In this document: positions 41,100-49,793 of the stretch, in pieces
How positions within the stretch are numbered: position 1 is the first letter of the stretch
Layout: the number at the start of each line of letters is the position of its first letter
Assembly: GCF_003148825.1 (NCBI RefSeq)
Contig: NZ_QGGZ01000010.1
Location: forward strand, 338,889 to 402,888
Direction: 5' to 3'
Length of the DNA: 64,000 bases
Origin: Streptomyces sp. CG 926
Lineage (GTDB): Bacteria > Actinomycetota > Actinomycetes > Streptomycetales > Streptomycetaceae
The notes under the pieces: generated by a model
What the model saw: the letters and a program-made list of their open reading frames with translations, nothing else
Database searches by the model: none
Told to the model about the DNA's origin: nothing
Program-made: the position numbers and the translations under genes

Positions 41100-41936
41100 T
41101 CAGTTCAGGGCGCCGATCATAGCCGTAGCCGTCGCCGCCATCGCCGTACGGGCCGCCCTCAGGTACGGCCGCGGGTCCGCCGGGGTCAGGTGGGTACGGA
41201 TGGCCTCGGTCATCGCCACGTTGAGGGCGGTGCCGATGTTGACCTTGCGGATGCCGCCCGCGACGGCCGCCGCGAGTTCGGCGTCCGGCAATCCGGAGGA
41301 GCCGTGCAGGACGAGCGGCACGTCCACGGTCTTGGCCAGCCGGGCCAGCAGCACGTGGTCCAGGGCCGCGGTCCGGCTGGTCATGGCGTGGCTGCTGCCG
41401 ATGGCGACGGCCAGGGCGTCGACCCCGGAGTCGGCGACGAACCGCCGGGCCTCGTCGGGGTCGGTACGGGCGCCGGGCGCGTGCGGATCCAGCGGCGCGG
41501 CGCCGTTCTTGCCGCCGACCTCGCCCAGCTCGGCCTCGATCCACAGCCCGTTGGCGTGTGCCCAGTCGGCCGCGGAGCGGGTGGCCTCCAGGTTCTCGGC
41601 GTAGGGAAGTTGCGCGGCGTCGTACATCACCGAGCTGTATCCGGCGTCGCAGGCCTGCCGCAGCAGCTCGGGGCTCTTGACGTGGTCGAGGTGCAGGCCG
41701 ACGGGGACCCCGGCGGCCTCCGCGCAGGCGCCGGCGGCCCGGGAGATCGGCAGGAGCCTGCCGTCGCGGAACTTCACCGCGTTCTCGCTGAGTTGGAGGA
41801 TGACCGGCAGGCCGGCCGCCTCGGCCCCGGCGACGACGGCTTCGGCGTGCTCCAGGGTGATGATGTTGAAGGCGGCGACGGCCCGACCGGCCGCGGCGGC
41901 CTCCAGGACCAGGTCGCCGGCGCGGACGAGGCTCAT
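41100..41936 (-). CDS. Class II fructose/tagatose-bisphosphate aldolase-like enzyme
   Basis: A 278-residue zinc-dependent aldolase of the GatY/KbaY/Fba class II group, which cleaves a ketose bisphosphate into two trioses. Zn- and substrate-binding motifs are intact: AFNIITLEHAEAVVAGAE, the Zn His pair around GLHLDHVKS, ELGEVGGK, AIGSSHAM and LHGSSGLPD with GGIRKVNIGTALN. It overlaps the SIS-domain gene (ATGA) and is part of an apparent amino-sugar or sugar-alcohol utilisation locus under a DeoR regulator, so tagatose or a related ketose is more likely than fructose-1,6-bisphosphate. Confidence 0.88.
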   Translation of the reverse strand: MSLVRAGDLVLEAAAAGRAVAAFNIITLEHAEAVVAGAEAAGLPVILQLSENAVKFRDGRLLPISRAAGACAEAAGVPVGLHLDHVKSPELLRQACDAGYSSVMYDAAQLPYAENLEATRSAADWAHANGLWIEAELGEVGGKNGAAPLDPHAPGARTDPDEARRFVADSGVDALAVAIGSSHAMTSRTAALDHVLLARLAKTVDVPLVLHGSSGLPDAELAAAVAGGIRKVNIGTALNVAMTEAIRTHLTPADPRPYLRAARTAMAATATAMIGALN

Positions 41937-42835
41937 CGGACGGCCTCCTCACCGGTGGCGAGGATCACCGAGCGCGTGAGGTGGCGCGGTACGTCCGGAT
42001 CCAACTGCCGGTGGGCGGCCACGGCGAGGGCGAGCCGGTGTACGCGGACCAGTTCGGCCAGCGGGTCGAGCTCCCCGCGCACCCAGTGGGAGCCTGTGGC
42101 CAGGACCTGTTCGGCGAGCCCGTCGGGGGCCTCGTCGAGCGACCAGGTGACGGTGCCGGGACCGGAGACGCTGATCGGCCCGTGCCGGTACTCCATCGCC
42201 GGGTAGGACTCGGCCCAGGACAGCGAGGCCTCGCGCATCTTCAGCGCGGCCTCGTGGGCGAGCCCGACGCTCCAGCCGCGGCCGAGGAAGGTGAACTGCC
42301 CACGGCCGGCGATGTCGGCGGGCAACGGCTCGATCAGGGCGGTGCGGGCGTCGGCGACCACGGAGGGGGTGTGCAGCCCGACGTGGGCGCGCAGCAGGGT
42401 GAGGGCGGTGGTCGCGAAACGGGTCTGCACGACGGACTGTTCGTCGGCGAAGTCGAGGATCACGAGCTCGTCCGCGGCGGTCATCACCGGGGTCGCCGGG
42501 TCACCGACGACCGCGGTCGTGGGTACGCCCGCGTCGCGGAGCCCGGCCAGCAGGTCCAGTACCTCGGTGGTGGTGCCGGACCGGGTCAGGGCGACGACCC
42601 GGTCGTAGCGGCGGTGGCGCGGGAACTCGGAGGCGGGGAAGGCGTCGGTCTCGCCCTGGCCGGCCGCTTCGCGCAGCGCGGCGGCCGCCTGAGCCATGTA
42701 GTACGAGGTCCCGCACCCGACGATCGCGGTACGCTCCCCCGGCTGCGGCAGCACCGCCCGCCGGGCCGGGGCCAGTTCGGCGGCCCGCTCCCAGCATGCG
42801 GGCTGCGTGCCCAACTCGTACGCGACGTGACTCAT
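41933..42835 (-). CDS. SIS-domain sugar isomerase/deaminase (AgaS/GlmS-like)
   Basis: A 300-residue protein with two SIS domains, as in AgaS and the isomerase half of GlmS. The first has AIVGCGTSYYMAQAAAALRE and ALTRSGTTTEVLDLLAGL; the second has FLGRGWSVGLAHEAALKMRE with SYPAMEYRHGP. It probably isomerises or deaminates a hexosamine phosphate. Its stop overlaps the aldolase start, giving a two-gene catabolic operon. It diverges from the DeoR gene, with direct repeats in the gap that could be operators. Confidence 0.87.
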   Translation of the reverse strand: MSHVAYELGTQPACWERAAELAPARRAVLPQPGERTAIVGCGTSYYMAQAAAALREAAGQGETDAFPASEFPRHRRYDRVVALTRSGTTTEVLDLLAGLRDAGVPTTAVVGDPATPVMTAADELVILDFADEQSVVQTRFATTALTLLRAHVGLHTPSVVADARTALIEPLPADIAGRGQFTFLGRGWSVGLAHEAALKMREASLSWAESYPAMEYRHGPISVSGPGTVTWSLDEAPDGLAEQVLATGSHWVRGELDPLAELVRVHRLALAVAAHRQLDPDVPRHLTRSVILATGEEAVR

Positions 42836-42864
42836 ACAGGCTCCCTCGTGCGACAGGCGGGTTT

Positions 42865-42882
42865 CTGAATGCGCTGAATGCG
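42865..42882. promoter_or_regulatory. 9-bp direct repeat in the DeoR divergent gap
   Basis: CTGAATGCG occurs twice without a gap, 30 bp upstream of the SIS-domain gene and 111 bp upstream of the DeoR gene. DeoR-family regulators often bind direct repeats, so this is a candidate site for repressing the sugar operon. Confidence 0.4.
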
Positions 42883-42992
42883 TTTTCCTGCAAGGTAGCG
42901 GCCCGTTTCACGCAACTTCAAGCATCCACGGCTGGAGCGGCTGAGTTAGTGTCGCCGGATAGGCCGATGGTGACCATGGAAGGGGGCGGCCG

Positions 42993-43772
42993 ATGACCCG
43001 CAAGGAGCGCTGGCAGGCGCTGCTGGACCTGCTCGTGGAGCGGGGCGAGGTGGAGGTGGAACCGGCGGCGGAGACCCTCGGCGTGTCCGCCGCGACCATC
43101 CGCCGCGACCTCGACCAGCTCGCCGAGCAGCAGTTGCTGGTCCGCACGCGCGGTGGAGCCGTGCTGCACGGGGTCTCGTACGAACTCCCGCTGCGCTACC
43201 GCACGTCGCGCCGCGCCGCCGAGAAGCAGCGGATCAGCGAGGCGGTGGCGGCCCTGATCACCCCGGGCGAGGTGATCGGCCTGACGGGCGGCACCACGAC
43301 CACCGAGGTGGCGCGGGCCCTGGCCGGGCGCCCGGACCTGGCCGAGGGCTCGCCGGCGCTCACGGTGGTGACCAACGCCCTCAACATCGCGGGCGAGCTG
43401 GTGATCCGGCCGCAGTTCAAGATCGTGCTGACCGGCGGGGTGGCCCGCCCCCAGTCGTACGAGCTGACGGGCCCGCTCGCCGAGCAGGTACTGGGCCAGC
43501 TCGCGGTGGACACGGCGGTGCTCGGCGTGGACGGCTTCGACCCGACGGACGGCGCGGCGACCCGCCACGAGGACGAGGCCTCGATCAACCGGCTGCTGTG
43601 CGAACGCGCCCGCCGGGTGGTCGTCGCGGCCGACTCCAGCAAGCTGGGCGTTCGCGCGTTCGCCCGGATCTGCGCGACCTCGTCGGTGGACGTCCTGGTG
43701 ACGGACACCGGCCTGACGGCGGAGGTCGCCCAGGAGTTCGCGGCCGCGGGCGTGGAGGTGTTGCGGGTGTGA
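42993..43772 (+). CDS. DeoR-family sugar-phosphate regulator
   Basis: A 259-residue DeoR/GlpR/AgaR-type repressor. The N-terminal HTH (RKERWQALLDLLVERGEVEV, AAETLGVSAATIRRDLDQLAEQ) is followed by the sugar-phosphate-binding domain with GLTGGTTTTEVARAL, VVTNALNIAGEL and the conserved VVVAADSSKLGVRAFARI. It diverges from the SIS/aldolase operon, which it probably represses until a sugar phosphate binds. ATG at 42993 has GGAAGGGGGC before it. A hairpin after the gene ends the unit. Confidence 0.92.
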   Translation: MTRKERWQALLDLLVERGEVEVEPAAETLGVSAATIRRDLDQLAEQQLLVRTRGGAVLHGVSYELPLRYRTSRRAAEKQRISEAVAALITPGEVIGLTGGTTTTEVARALAGRPDLAEGSPALTVVTNALNIAGELVIRPQFKIVLTGGVARPQSYELTGPLAEQVLGQLAVDTAVLGVDGFDPTDGAATRHEDEASINRLLCERARRVVVAADSSKLGVRAFARICATSSVDVLVTDTGLTAEVAQEFAAAGVEVLRV

Positions 43773-43814
43773 GGGCGCGCGCCCCCGCACCGGCGCGCGG
43801 GCGCGCGGGTGCGA

Positions 43815-43863
43815 GGGACGGGAGGGCGGCCGAGCCCCCGGGACCCGGCCGCCCTCCCGTCCC
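43815..43863. terminator. Bidirectional 18-bp hairpin terminator
   Basis: GGGACGGGAGGGCGGCCG (43815-43832) and its exact complement at 43846-43863 flank a 13-nt loop. It lies between the convergent DeoR and S41-protease genes. Confidence 0.72.
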
Positions 43864-43891
43864 CGCTCCCGTCCCCGCTCCCGTCCCCGCT
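43856..43891. repeat. Three 12-bp tandem repeats
   Basis: CCCGTCCCCGCT occurs three times exactly, starting inside the right arm of the terminator and ending 21 bases from the S41-protease stop. Confidence 0.8.
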
Positions 43892-43912
43892 GCCGTCGGC
43901 CACGGACGTCCC

Positions 43913-45826
43913 CTACAGCCGCCGGCTGCTGCTGGCGACGAGCTCGCCCAAGGCGAAGCCGTCCACCCGTACCGACGTGGCGGCGCCGGCGCCCGGTACC
44001 GTGACGTCGGCCCGGCCGTCGGGGATGTCCACCGACGTGCGCGGACGCCGGTCGAGGTACACGTCCACGCGGTCGACGTTGGCCGTCTTCAGGCTGAGGC
44101 GGAGCGAGCCGTCGGCGCGCGTGACGTCGGCGATGGTCAGCTCGCGCACGGGCTGGGCCCGAAGGAGTTCGCCGGCCCGTGCCATCAGGTCCACGTTGCC
44201 CTCCAGCAGGTCCCGGCGGGTCATCCGGTGGCGCTCGTCCGGGACGACCCCGAGGTCCTCCAGCGGCGTACCGGCCCGCTCGCCGACCCGCAGGGACCTA
44301 CGGATCGCCACGCGCATCCCCGCTCCGTTCGGCAGCGGTTGGTACGGCGAGGAGGTGACCGGGAAGTCCTCGATGAACTGGCCCTGCTCCCAGACGTTGG
44401 CGCCGCCCGCGCCGGTGTTGTCGTCGGTGCCGAGCACGGTGCCGATCGCGTGGTCCTGGAAGCCGGCCGCGAACATGTCGGTCGCCGAGTAGCAGCGTGC
44501 GTTGGTGATGAGGACGACCGGCCCGAAGTACTGCTGGCCGATCTGGTTGGCGAGGTCCTCCGGGGTCAGGGGCAGGGCGGCGGAGAAGGTGGCGCCGGTC
44601 TCGACGGACTGCTCCATGGAGTTCACCCACGGCCGCAGGCTGGGGTTGCTGCGGCAGATGCGCAGGTTGAGGGGGGTGTTGATGAACTGGAACGGTTCCG
44701 GGGTGATCCGCCGGGGCGTCAGGGTCTGGAGGGTGAGTTCCGAGGCCCAGACCGAGCCGCCGCCGTTGCCGCGCACGTCGACGATCAGGCCGTTCTGCGG
44801 CAGCTCGCCGATCAGCCGGACGAATTCCTCGACGAAGGGACCGGCGTTGGGGACGTGGAACGTGTGGATGCGGATGTGGCCGAAGGTGCCCGAGGGGGTC
44901 TGGACGGTACGGGCCGTGAAGACTTCCGGCATCGTGCTCGCGGTCTCGCCCGCCGCCGTGTCCGGGGACCGCCCCGCGTCCACGGCCAGCTGCTGCTCGA
45001 TGACATGGGGGACGAAGAGCATCACCTTGGCCCGACTGACCTCCTCGGACTCGTGGTCCAGGCCCAGGACGAGCGAGGCCTCGCCCTCGGGACCGGCCGC
45101 CGACGGGCGGTTCTCCACGATCTGCCAGTTCTCGCGCAGTTCGCGGGCGACGCCGTCGGTACCGACGTAGCTGACGGTCACCCATTCCTCGAACGGGGGC
45201 AGATGGGCCGAGAGCGAGCGCACCGTCAGCGACTCGACGCCCCGGCTGCGGCGCGCCGCGGCGTTGCCGCCGGCGAACCGGGCGGCGTTGAGCTCGACGG
45301 CCTGTTCGATGGGGACGCCGCTCCAGTGGGTGACCTCGACGCCCGGCGCGAAGGCCGGCGCGGAGAAGCCCTGGACGACGCGGGTGATCAGGAAACGGGG
45401 CTCCGGTCCGTCGGTGGTCTCCTCCACCAGGAAGGGCAGGAAGGCGATCTTCCCGGCGAACGGAGCGGGCAGCTGGTAGTTGGTGTGCAGGTCCCGGACC
45501 GAGTGGAAGACCTTGGACATCTCCGCGTGGAAGATCCACTCTGGCGGCATGGTGGCCGCCGTCTGCTGCTCCAGCTGCCGGCGGACGAGGCGCAGCCGCT
45601 GTACGGGGTTGACGGCGTGCATCGAGATCTTCAGGGGCAGGTGTACGTAGTTCTGCTCCAGCAGCACCAGCGCCTGGTCGACGAGGAGCATCCGCTGGTC
45701 CAGGGTGAGGGTGCCCGCACCCGTCAGGAAGGTTTCGAGCTGGGTGGCGGCGGCCAGGTGCTCACGCACCGGTTCGGCCGTGAGACTGAGGTACTCGGGG
45801 GCGGTTTCGGCGGTGGATCGGCCCAT
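43913..45826 (-). CDS. S41-family peptidase (tricorn/Ctp-like)
   Basis: A 637-residue protein with an S41 (C-terminal-processing/tail-specific) protease core. The nucleophile region reads LITNARCYSATDMFAAGF; the interior strand QNGLIVDVRGNGGGSVW is the hallmark oxyanion/PDZ-adjacent strand, and the N-terminal ~150 residues are helical. A PDZ-like segment precedes the core (GVEVTHWSGVPIEQAVELNA), and a beta sandwich ends the protein (RADVTVPGAGAATSVRVDG). There is no signal peptide, so it is predicted to be cytoplasmic. ATG at 45826 has GGAGG before it. It is flanked by LysR upstream and a shared terminator downstream. Confidence 0.85.
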   Translation of the reverse strand: MGRSTAETAPEYLSLTAEPVREHLAAATQLETFLTGAGTLTLDQRMLLVDQALVLLEQNYVHLPLKISMHAVNPVQRLRLVRRQLEQQTAATMPPEWIFHAEMSKVFHSVRDLHTNYQLPAPFAGKIAFLPFLVEETTDGPEPRFLITRVVQGFSAPAFAPGVEVTHWSGVPIEQAVELNAARFAGGNAAARRSRGVESLTVRSLSAHLPPFEEWVTVSYVGTDGVARELRENWQIVENRPSAAGPEGEASLVLGLDHESEEVSRAKVMLFVPHVIEQQLAVDAGRSPDTAAGETASTMPEVFTARTVQTPSGTFGHIRIHTFHVPNAGPFVEEFVRLIGELPQNGLIVDVRGNGGGSVWASELTLQTLTPRRITPEPFQFINTPLNLRICRSNPSLRPWVNSMEQSVETGATFSAALPLTPEDLANQIGQQYFGPVVLITNARCYSATDMFAAGFQDHAIGTVLGTDDNTGAGGANVWEQGQFIEDFPVTSSPYQPLPNGAGMRVAIRRSLRVGERAGTPLEDLGVVPDERHRMTRRDLLEGNVDLMARAGELLRAQPVRELTIADVTRADGSLRLSLKTANVDRVDVYLDRRPRTSVDIPDGRADVTVPGAGAATSVRVDGFALGELVASSSRRL

Positions 45827-46151
45827 GATGCCTCCGTGATCGGGGTGGGGCTCCGACGGCTCGGGGCACAGTCTTCGACCGCGATGACCGGCCGCGACAG
45901 AGCGCGCGCCGGAGTTCACCCGTCCAGTCGCGTGGCGAAACCATTCGCCCTTCCGCCGACGGGTCCCGGGCCGTCTCTTTCGGATCGTGGCGGCCGAACC
46001 CGCGGCGTCCGGCGCCGTACCCGGCAAGGCGCAGGGGCAGGGGCGCCCGTGTACCGGACGTACTCGGTCGCCCCGACGACGCGGCCGGGTGCGGTGCCGT
46101 GCCCCGCGGGCCCGGCCTGATCCGGAAGAGACGGCCTGGTGGGCCGGCACC
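45827..46151. other. Gap between LysR stop and S41-protease start
   Basis: No gene is supported. It carries the protease promoter on the minus strand; the usual ribosome site is at its edge. No hairpin longer than 8 bp and no repeat was seen. Confidence 0.5.
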
Positions 46152-47066
46152 CTAGTGGGCCGGCAGCCGCTCCGACTCCCGGACCAGGGCCGCCAGGACA
46201 GGCGCGATCAGGGGGTGGGTCTCGCCGCCGCGGCGGGTCGCCGCGAAGACGCGGCGGGTGGCCGCCGGGCCGGTGACCGGGCGGACCTGGACCTCTTTGA
46301 GGTCCATGCCGCGCAGGGCCGAGCGCGGGACGAGGGCCACTCCGGCCCCCGCGCCCACCAGGGCCGTCACCGCGCGGAAGTCGTCCGAGGAGTGCACGAA
46401 CCGGGGTTGGAAGCCCGCCAGTTCGCAGGCGAGCAGCGTCACGTCGTGGCACGGGTTGCCGGGGTACTGGCCCACCCAGTCCGAGTCGGAGAGCTCGGCC
46501 AGCGACACCGCGGGGAGGTCGGCCAGCGGATGCCCCGAGGGCAGGACCGCGTCGAAGGGTTCCGCGTACAGCGGGAGGACGGACAGCCGTGCGTCGTCGG
46601 CGCCCGGGCCGCCCCGGTACTCGACGGCCAGCGCGAGGTCCGCCTCGCCGTCCAGCAGCAGCGGCAGGCTCTGGTCGCCCTCGGCGTCCCGGACCCGCAG
46701 CCGGATGCCCGGCCGTTCCAGCGCGAGCCGGGCGATGGCCGGGGCCAGTACTTCGGCGATGCCGGTCGCGAAGGCGGCGACGGTGACCTCGCCCGCCGAA
46801 CCGCCCGCGTACGCCGCGAGTTCCGCCTCCGCCCGCTCCAGCTGAGCCAGCACCTCGTGGGCGTGGCCGAGCAGGATCTCACCGGCGGCGGTGAGCCGTA
46901 CGCCGCGCCCGCTGCGGGTGAGCAGCGCGTGGCCCGTCTCCTGTTCCAGCGCCGCGAGCTGCTGGGAGACGGCGGAGGGGGTGAGGTACAGGGCTGCGGC
47001 CGCGGCGGTCACCGTACGGTGGTCCGCCACGGCCCGCAGGATGCGCAGCCGGCGGGGGTCGATCAC
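46152..47066 (-). CDS. LysR-family transcriptional regulator
   Basis: A 304-residue LysR protein. The HTH is canonical (RRLRILRAVADHRTVTAAAA, LTPSAVSQQLAALEQETG), and the effector domain has GIAEVLAPAIARLAL and PCHDVTLLACELAGFQPRFV. Its start codon is a GTG at 47066. It follows kbl by 48 bases in the same direction, so it may be the third gene of the tdh-kbl transcript, or may have its own promoter in that gap; targets cannot be told. Proteins of this subgroup often regulate transporters or amino-acid catabolism. Confidence 0.9.
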   Translation of the reverse strand: MIDPRRLRILRAVADHRTVTAAAAALYLTPSAVSQQLAALEQETGHALLTRSGRGVRLTAAGEILLGHAHEVLAQLERAEAELAAYAGGSAGEVTVAAFATGIAEVLAPAIARLALERPGIRLRVRDAEGDQSLPLLLDGEADLALAVEYRGGPGADDARLSVLPLYAEPFDAVLPSGHPLADLPAVSLAELSDSDWVGQYPGNPCHDVTLLACELAGFQPRFVHSSDDFRAVTALVGAGAGVALVPRSALRGMDLKEVQVRPVTGPAATRRVFAATRRGGETHPLIAPVLAALVRESERLPAH

Positions 47067-47114
47067 CCCACCATTGTCTCAGGGTGCAGCGACCCCTCGA
47101 ACCTCGTGCTTCCC

Positions 47115-48323
47115 TCAGGCCCCAGCGGTCCCGAGGGCCGCACGGGCGTCGATGAAGGCGGCCACCGCGCGCTCGACGTCGGCCGTCGAGTGGGCCGCGG
47201 AGAGCTGGACGCGGATGCGCGCCGCGCCCATCGGCACCACCGGGTAGGAGAAGCCGATCACGTACACGCCGCGCTCCAGAAGCAGCTCCGCCATCCTGGC
47301 CGCCTTCGCCGCGTCGCCGATCATGACGGGCGCGATGGCGTGGTCGCCGGGCAGGACCTCGAAGCCGGCCTCGGTCATCTTGGTGCGGAAGAGCGCGGTG
47401 TTCGCGGCGAGGTGTTCGCGCAGGTCACCGGCGGACTCCAGCAGGTCCAGGACCTTGAGGGAGGCGGCCGCGATGACCGGGGCGAGGGAGTTGGAGAAGA
47501 GGTACGGGCGCGAGCGCTGGCGCAGCAGCTCCACGATCTCGGCGCGGGCGGCGACATAGCCGCCGGAGGCGCCGCCGAGGGCCTTGCCGAGGGTGCCGGT
47601 GATGATGTCGACGCGGTCCATGACGCCGTGCAGTTCGGGGGTGCCGCGACCGCCGGGGCCGACGAAGCCGACGGCGTGCGAGTCGTCGACCATGACCATG
47701 GCGTCGTAGCGGTCGGCCAGGTCGCAGATCTCCGCGAGCGGGGCGACGTAGCCGTCCATGGAGAAGACGCCGTCGGTGACGATCAGCTTGCGGCGGGCGC
47801 CGCCCTCGGTGGCTTCCTTCAGGCGGGCTTCGAGCTCGGCCAGGTCGCGGTTGGCGTAGCGGAAGCGGCGGGCCTTGGACAGGCGGATGCCGTCGATGAT
47901 CGAGGCGTGGTTGAGGGCGTCGGAGATGACCGCGTCCTCGGCGCCGAGGAGGGTCTCGAAGACGCCGCCGTTGGCGTCGAAGCAGGAGGAGTAGAGGATC
48001 GTGTCCTCCTGGCCGAGGAAGGCGGAGAGCCGCGCCTCCAGCTCCTTGTGCACCTCCTGGGTGCCGCAGATGAAGCGGACGGAGGCCATTCCGTAGCCCC
48101 AGCGGTCCAGCGCCTCCTTCGCGGCGGCGACGACCTCGGGGTGGTCGGCCAGCCCCAGGTAGTTGTTGGCGCAGAAGTTGAGCACCTCGCCGGCGGCGCC
48201 GCCCGAGGTGACGGCGACGGCCGCGTTCTGCGGGGTGCCGATCACGCGCTCGGGCTTGTGCAGGCCGGCGGCGCGGATCTCGTCGAGGGTGGCGCGCAGG
48301 TCCTCGCGGACGGTCTCGAACAT
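47115..48323 (-). CDS. kbl: Glycine C-acetyltransferase (2-amino-3-ketobutyrate CoA ligase)
   Basis: A 402-residue PLP enzyme of the alpha-oxoamine synthase family. Kbl converts 2-amino-3-oxobutyrate and CoA to glycine and acetyl-CoA, the second step of threonine degradation. The PLP-binding Lys lies in GTLGKALGGASGGY; other motifs are LNFCANNYLGLADH, SVRFICGTQEVHKELE, SDALNHASIIDGIRLSKA, DDSHAVGFVG and FSNSLAPV. ATG at 48323 is used; the open frame upstream is GC-rich and has no ribosome site. It lies 229 bp after tdh on the same strand. Confidence 0.95.
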   Translation of the reverse strand: MFETVREDLRATLDEIRAAGLHKPERVIGTPQNAAVAVTSGGAAGEVLNFCANNYLGLADHPEVVAAAKEALDRWGYGMASVRFICGTQEVHKELEARLSAFLGQEDTILYSSCFDANGGVFETLLGAEDAVISDALNHASIIDGIRLSKARRFRYANRDLAELEARLKEATEGGARRKLIVTDGVFSMDGYVAPLAEICDLADRYDAMVMVDDSHAVGFVGPGGRGTPELHGVMDRVDIITGTLGKALGGASGGYVAARAEIVELLRQRSRPYLFSNSLAPVIAAASLKVLDLLESAGDLREHLAANTALFRTKMTEAGFEVLPGDHAIAPVMIGDAAKAARMAELLLERGVYVIGFSYPVVPMGAARIRVQLSAAHSTADVERAVAAFIDARAALGTAGA

Positions 48324-48472
48324 GGTGCGGTTCTCCTTGTGCGGCGGAGGGCGACGGAGGGCGACGAGGGAGGGGGCCGGGCCCCGCGGAGGGGGGAGGG
48401 TGGCGGGGCCCGGCCCGAGGGAGATGGTTCGGTGGGTGGTGCGGCGGCCGGTGCGGCGGGGCCGGTGGCGGC

Positions 48473-48499
48473 CCGTGCCGCAAGGCCCGTGCGGCACGG
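48473..48499 (-). terminator. 10-bp hairpin in the tdh-kbl gap
   Basis: CCGTGCCGCA (48473-48482) pairs with TGCGGCACGG (48490-48499) around a 7-nt loop, inside a 229-bp GC-rich gap with repeated GTGCGGC units. Its position between the two pathway genes suggests partial termination or a second promoter, rather than a simple operon. Confidence 0.4.
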
Positions 48500-48552
48500 C
48501 TCGTGCGGCGAGGCCTGTCCGGTCCGGCCTGCCCGGCCGGTCCGGCGGGCGG

Positions 48553-49581
48553 TTACGCCGTCCAGTCCAGGATGATCTTGCCACTGCGGGCGGTCGACGC
48601 CTCGTCGAAGGCGGCCTGGAAGTCGCGGTGCGAGTAGCGGCCGGTGATGACCGGGCTGAGGTCGAGCCCGCCCTCCAGCAGCACGGTCATCGCGTACCAG
48701 GTCTCGAACATCTCACGGCCGTAGATGCCCTTGATGGTGATCATCGAGGTGACCACCTTCGCCCAGTCCACCGGGAACTCCTGCGCCGGCAGGCCCAGCA
48801 TGGCGATCCGGCCGCCGTGCGTCATGTTGTCGATCATGTCGCGCATGGCTTCGGCGCGGCCGGACATCTCCAGGCCGATGTCGAAGCCCTCGCGCAGCCC
48901 GAGCTTGGTCTGCGCCTCGGCGATCGAGGACTCGGCGACGTTGACGGCGAGGGTGGCGCCCGCCTTGCGGGCGATCTCCAGCCGCTCGGGGCTGACGTCG
49001 GTGATGACCACGCTGCGCGCGCCGGCGTGCTTGGCCACGGCCGCCGCCATGATCCCGATCGGGCCGGCGCCGGTGATCAGCACGTCCTCACCGACCAGCG
49101 GGAAGGACAGGGCCGTGTGCACGGCGTTGCCGAAGGGGTCGAAGATCGCGGCGACGTCCAGGTCGACGGCGGTGCGGTGCACCCACACGTTCTGGGCGGG
49201 CAGCACCACGTACTCGGCGAAGGCTCCGTCACGGCCGACCCCGAGGCCGATCGTGCTGCGGCACAGGTGGCGGCGGCCGGCCAGGCAGTTGCGGCACTTG
49301 CCGCACACCAGGTGGCCCTCGCCGCTGACCAGCGCGCCGACCTCGATGTCCTGGACGTCCGCGCCCAGCGCCGCGACCTCGCCGACGAACTCGTGGCCGA
49401 GGACGAGAGGGGTCTTGACCGCGCCCTGCGCCCAGCCGTCCCAGGCGCGGATGTGGAGGTCCGTTCCGCAGATACCGGTGCGCAGCACCTTGATCAGCAC
49501 GTCGCCGGGGCCGTATTCGGGCTCGGGGACGTCCATGAGCCACAGGCCGGGCTCTGCCTTGTGCTTGACGAGTGCCTTCAT
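48553..49581 (-). CDS. tdh: L-threonine 3-dehydrogenase
   Basis: A 342-residue zinc alcohol-dehydrogenase-type enzyme that oxidises L-threonine to 2-amino-3-oxobutyrate using NAD. Catalytic zinc ligands are seen in GICGTDLHI (Cys) and LGHEFVGEV (His-Glu); the structural zinc Cys cluster reads CGKCRNCLAGRRHLC. The Tdh-specific signature HIRAWDGWAQGAVKTP and the NAD motif GAGPIGIMAA are present. Start ATG at 49581. With kbl it forms the threonine-to-glycine route. The 209 bp before it also hold the divergent esterase promoter. Confidence 0.95.
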   Translation of the reverse strand: MKALVKHKAEPGLWLMDVPEPEYGPGDVLIKVLRTGICGTDLHIRAWDGWAQGAVKTPLVLGHEFVGEVAALGADVQDIEVGALVSGEGHLVCGKCRNCLAGRRHLCRSTIGLGVGRDGAFAEYVVLPAQNVWVHRTAVDLDVAAIFDPFGNAVHTALSFPLVGEDVLITGAGPIGIMAAAVAKHAGARSVVITDVSPERLEIARKAGATLAVNVAESSIAEAQTKLGLREGFDIGLEMSGRAEAMRDMIDNMTHGGRIAMLGLPAQEFPVDWAKVVTSMITIKGIYGREMFETWYAMTVLLEGGLDLSPVITGRYSHRDFQAAFDEASTARSGKIILDWTA

Positions 49582-49793
49582 GGGGTGGCTCCAGGCATGC
49601 GGAAGGTTACGCCGCGGGCGGATGGGCCCGAACGGCGGCGGTGACGTGCACCAATTTGCCGATCGGCGCGGTGATCAGTCCATCGAGACTTTCTTAAGCG
49701 GGTCGACAGCACAGCTTCACGCCTATGCTCCTCCCGTAATGGGGAAGGGGCTCGCGCCGGCGACGGCGCGGGGGAAAAGGGGAGGTGAGGGGC

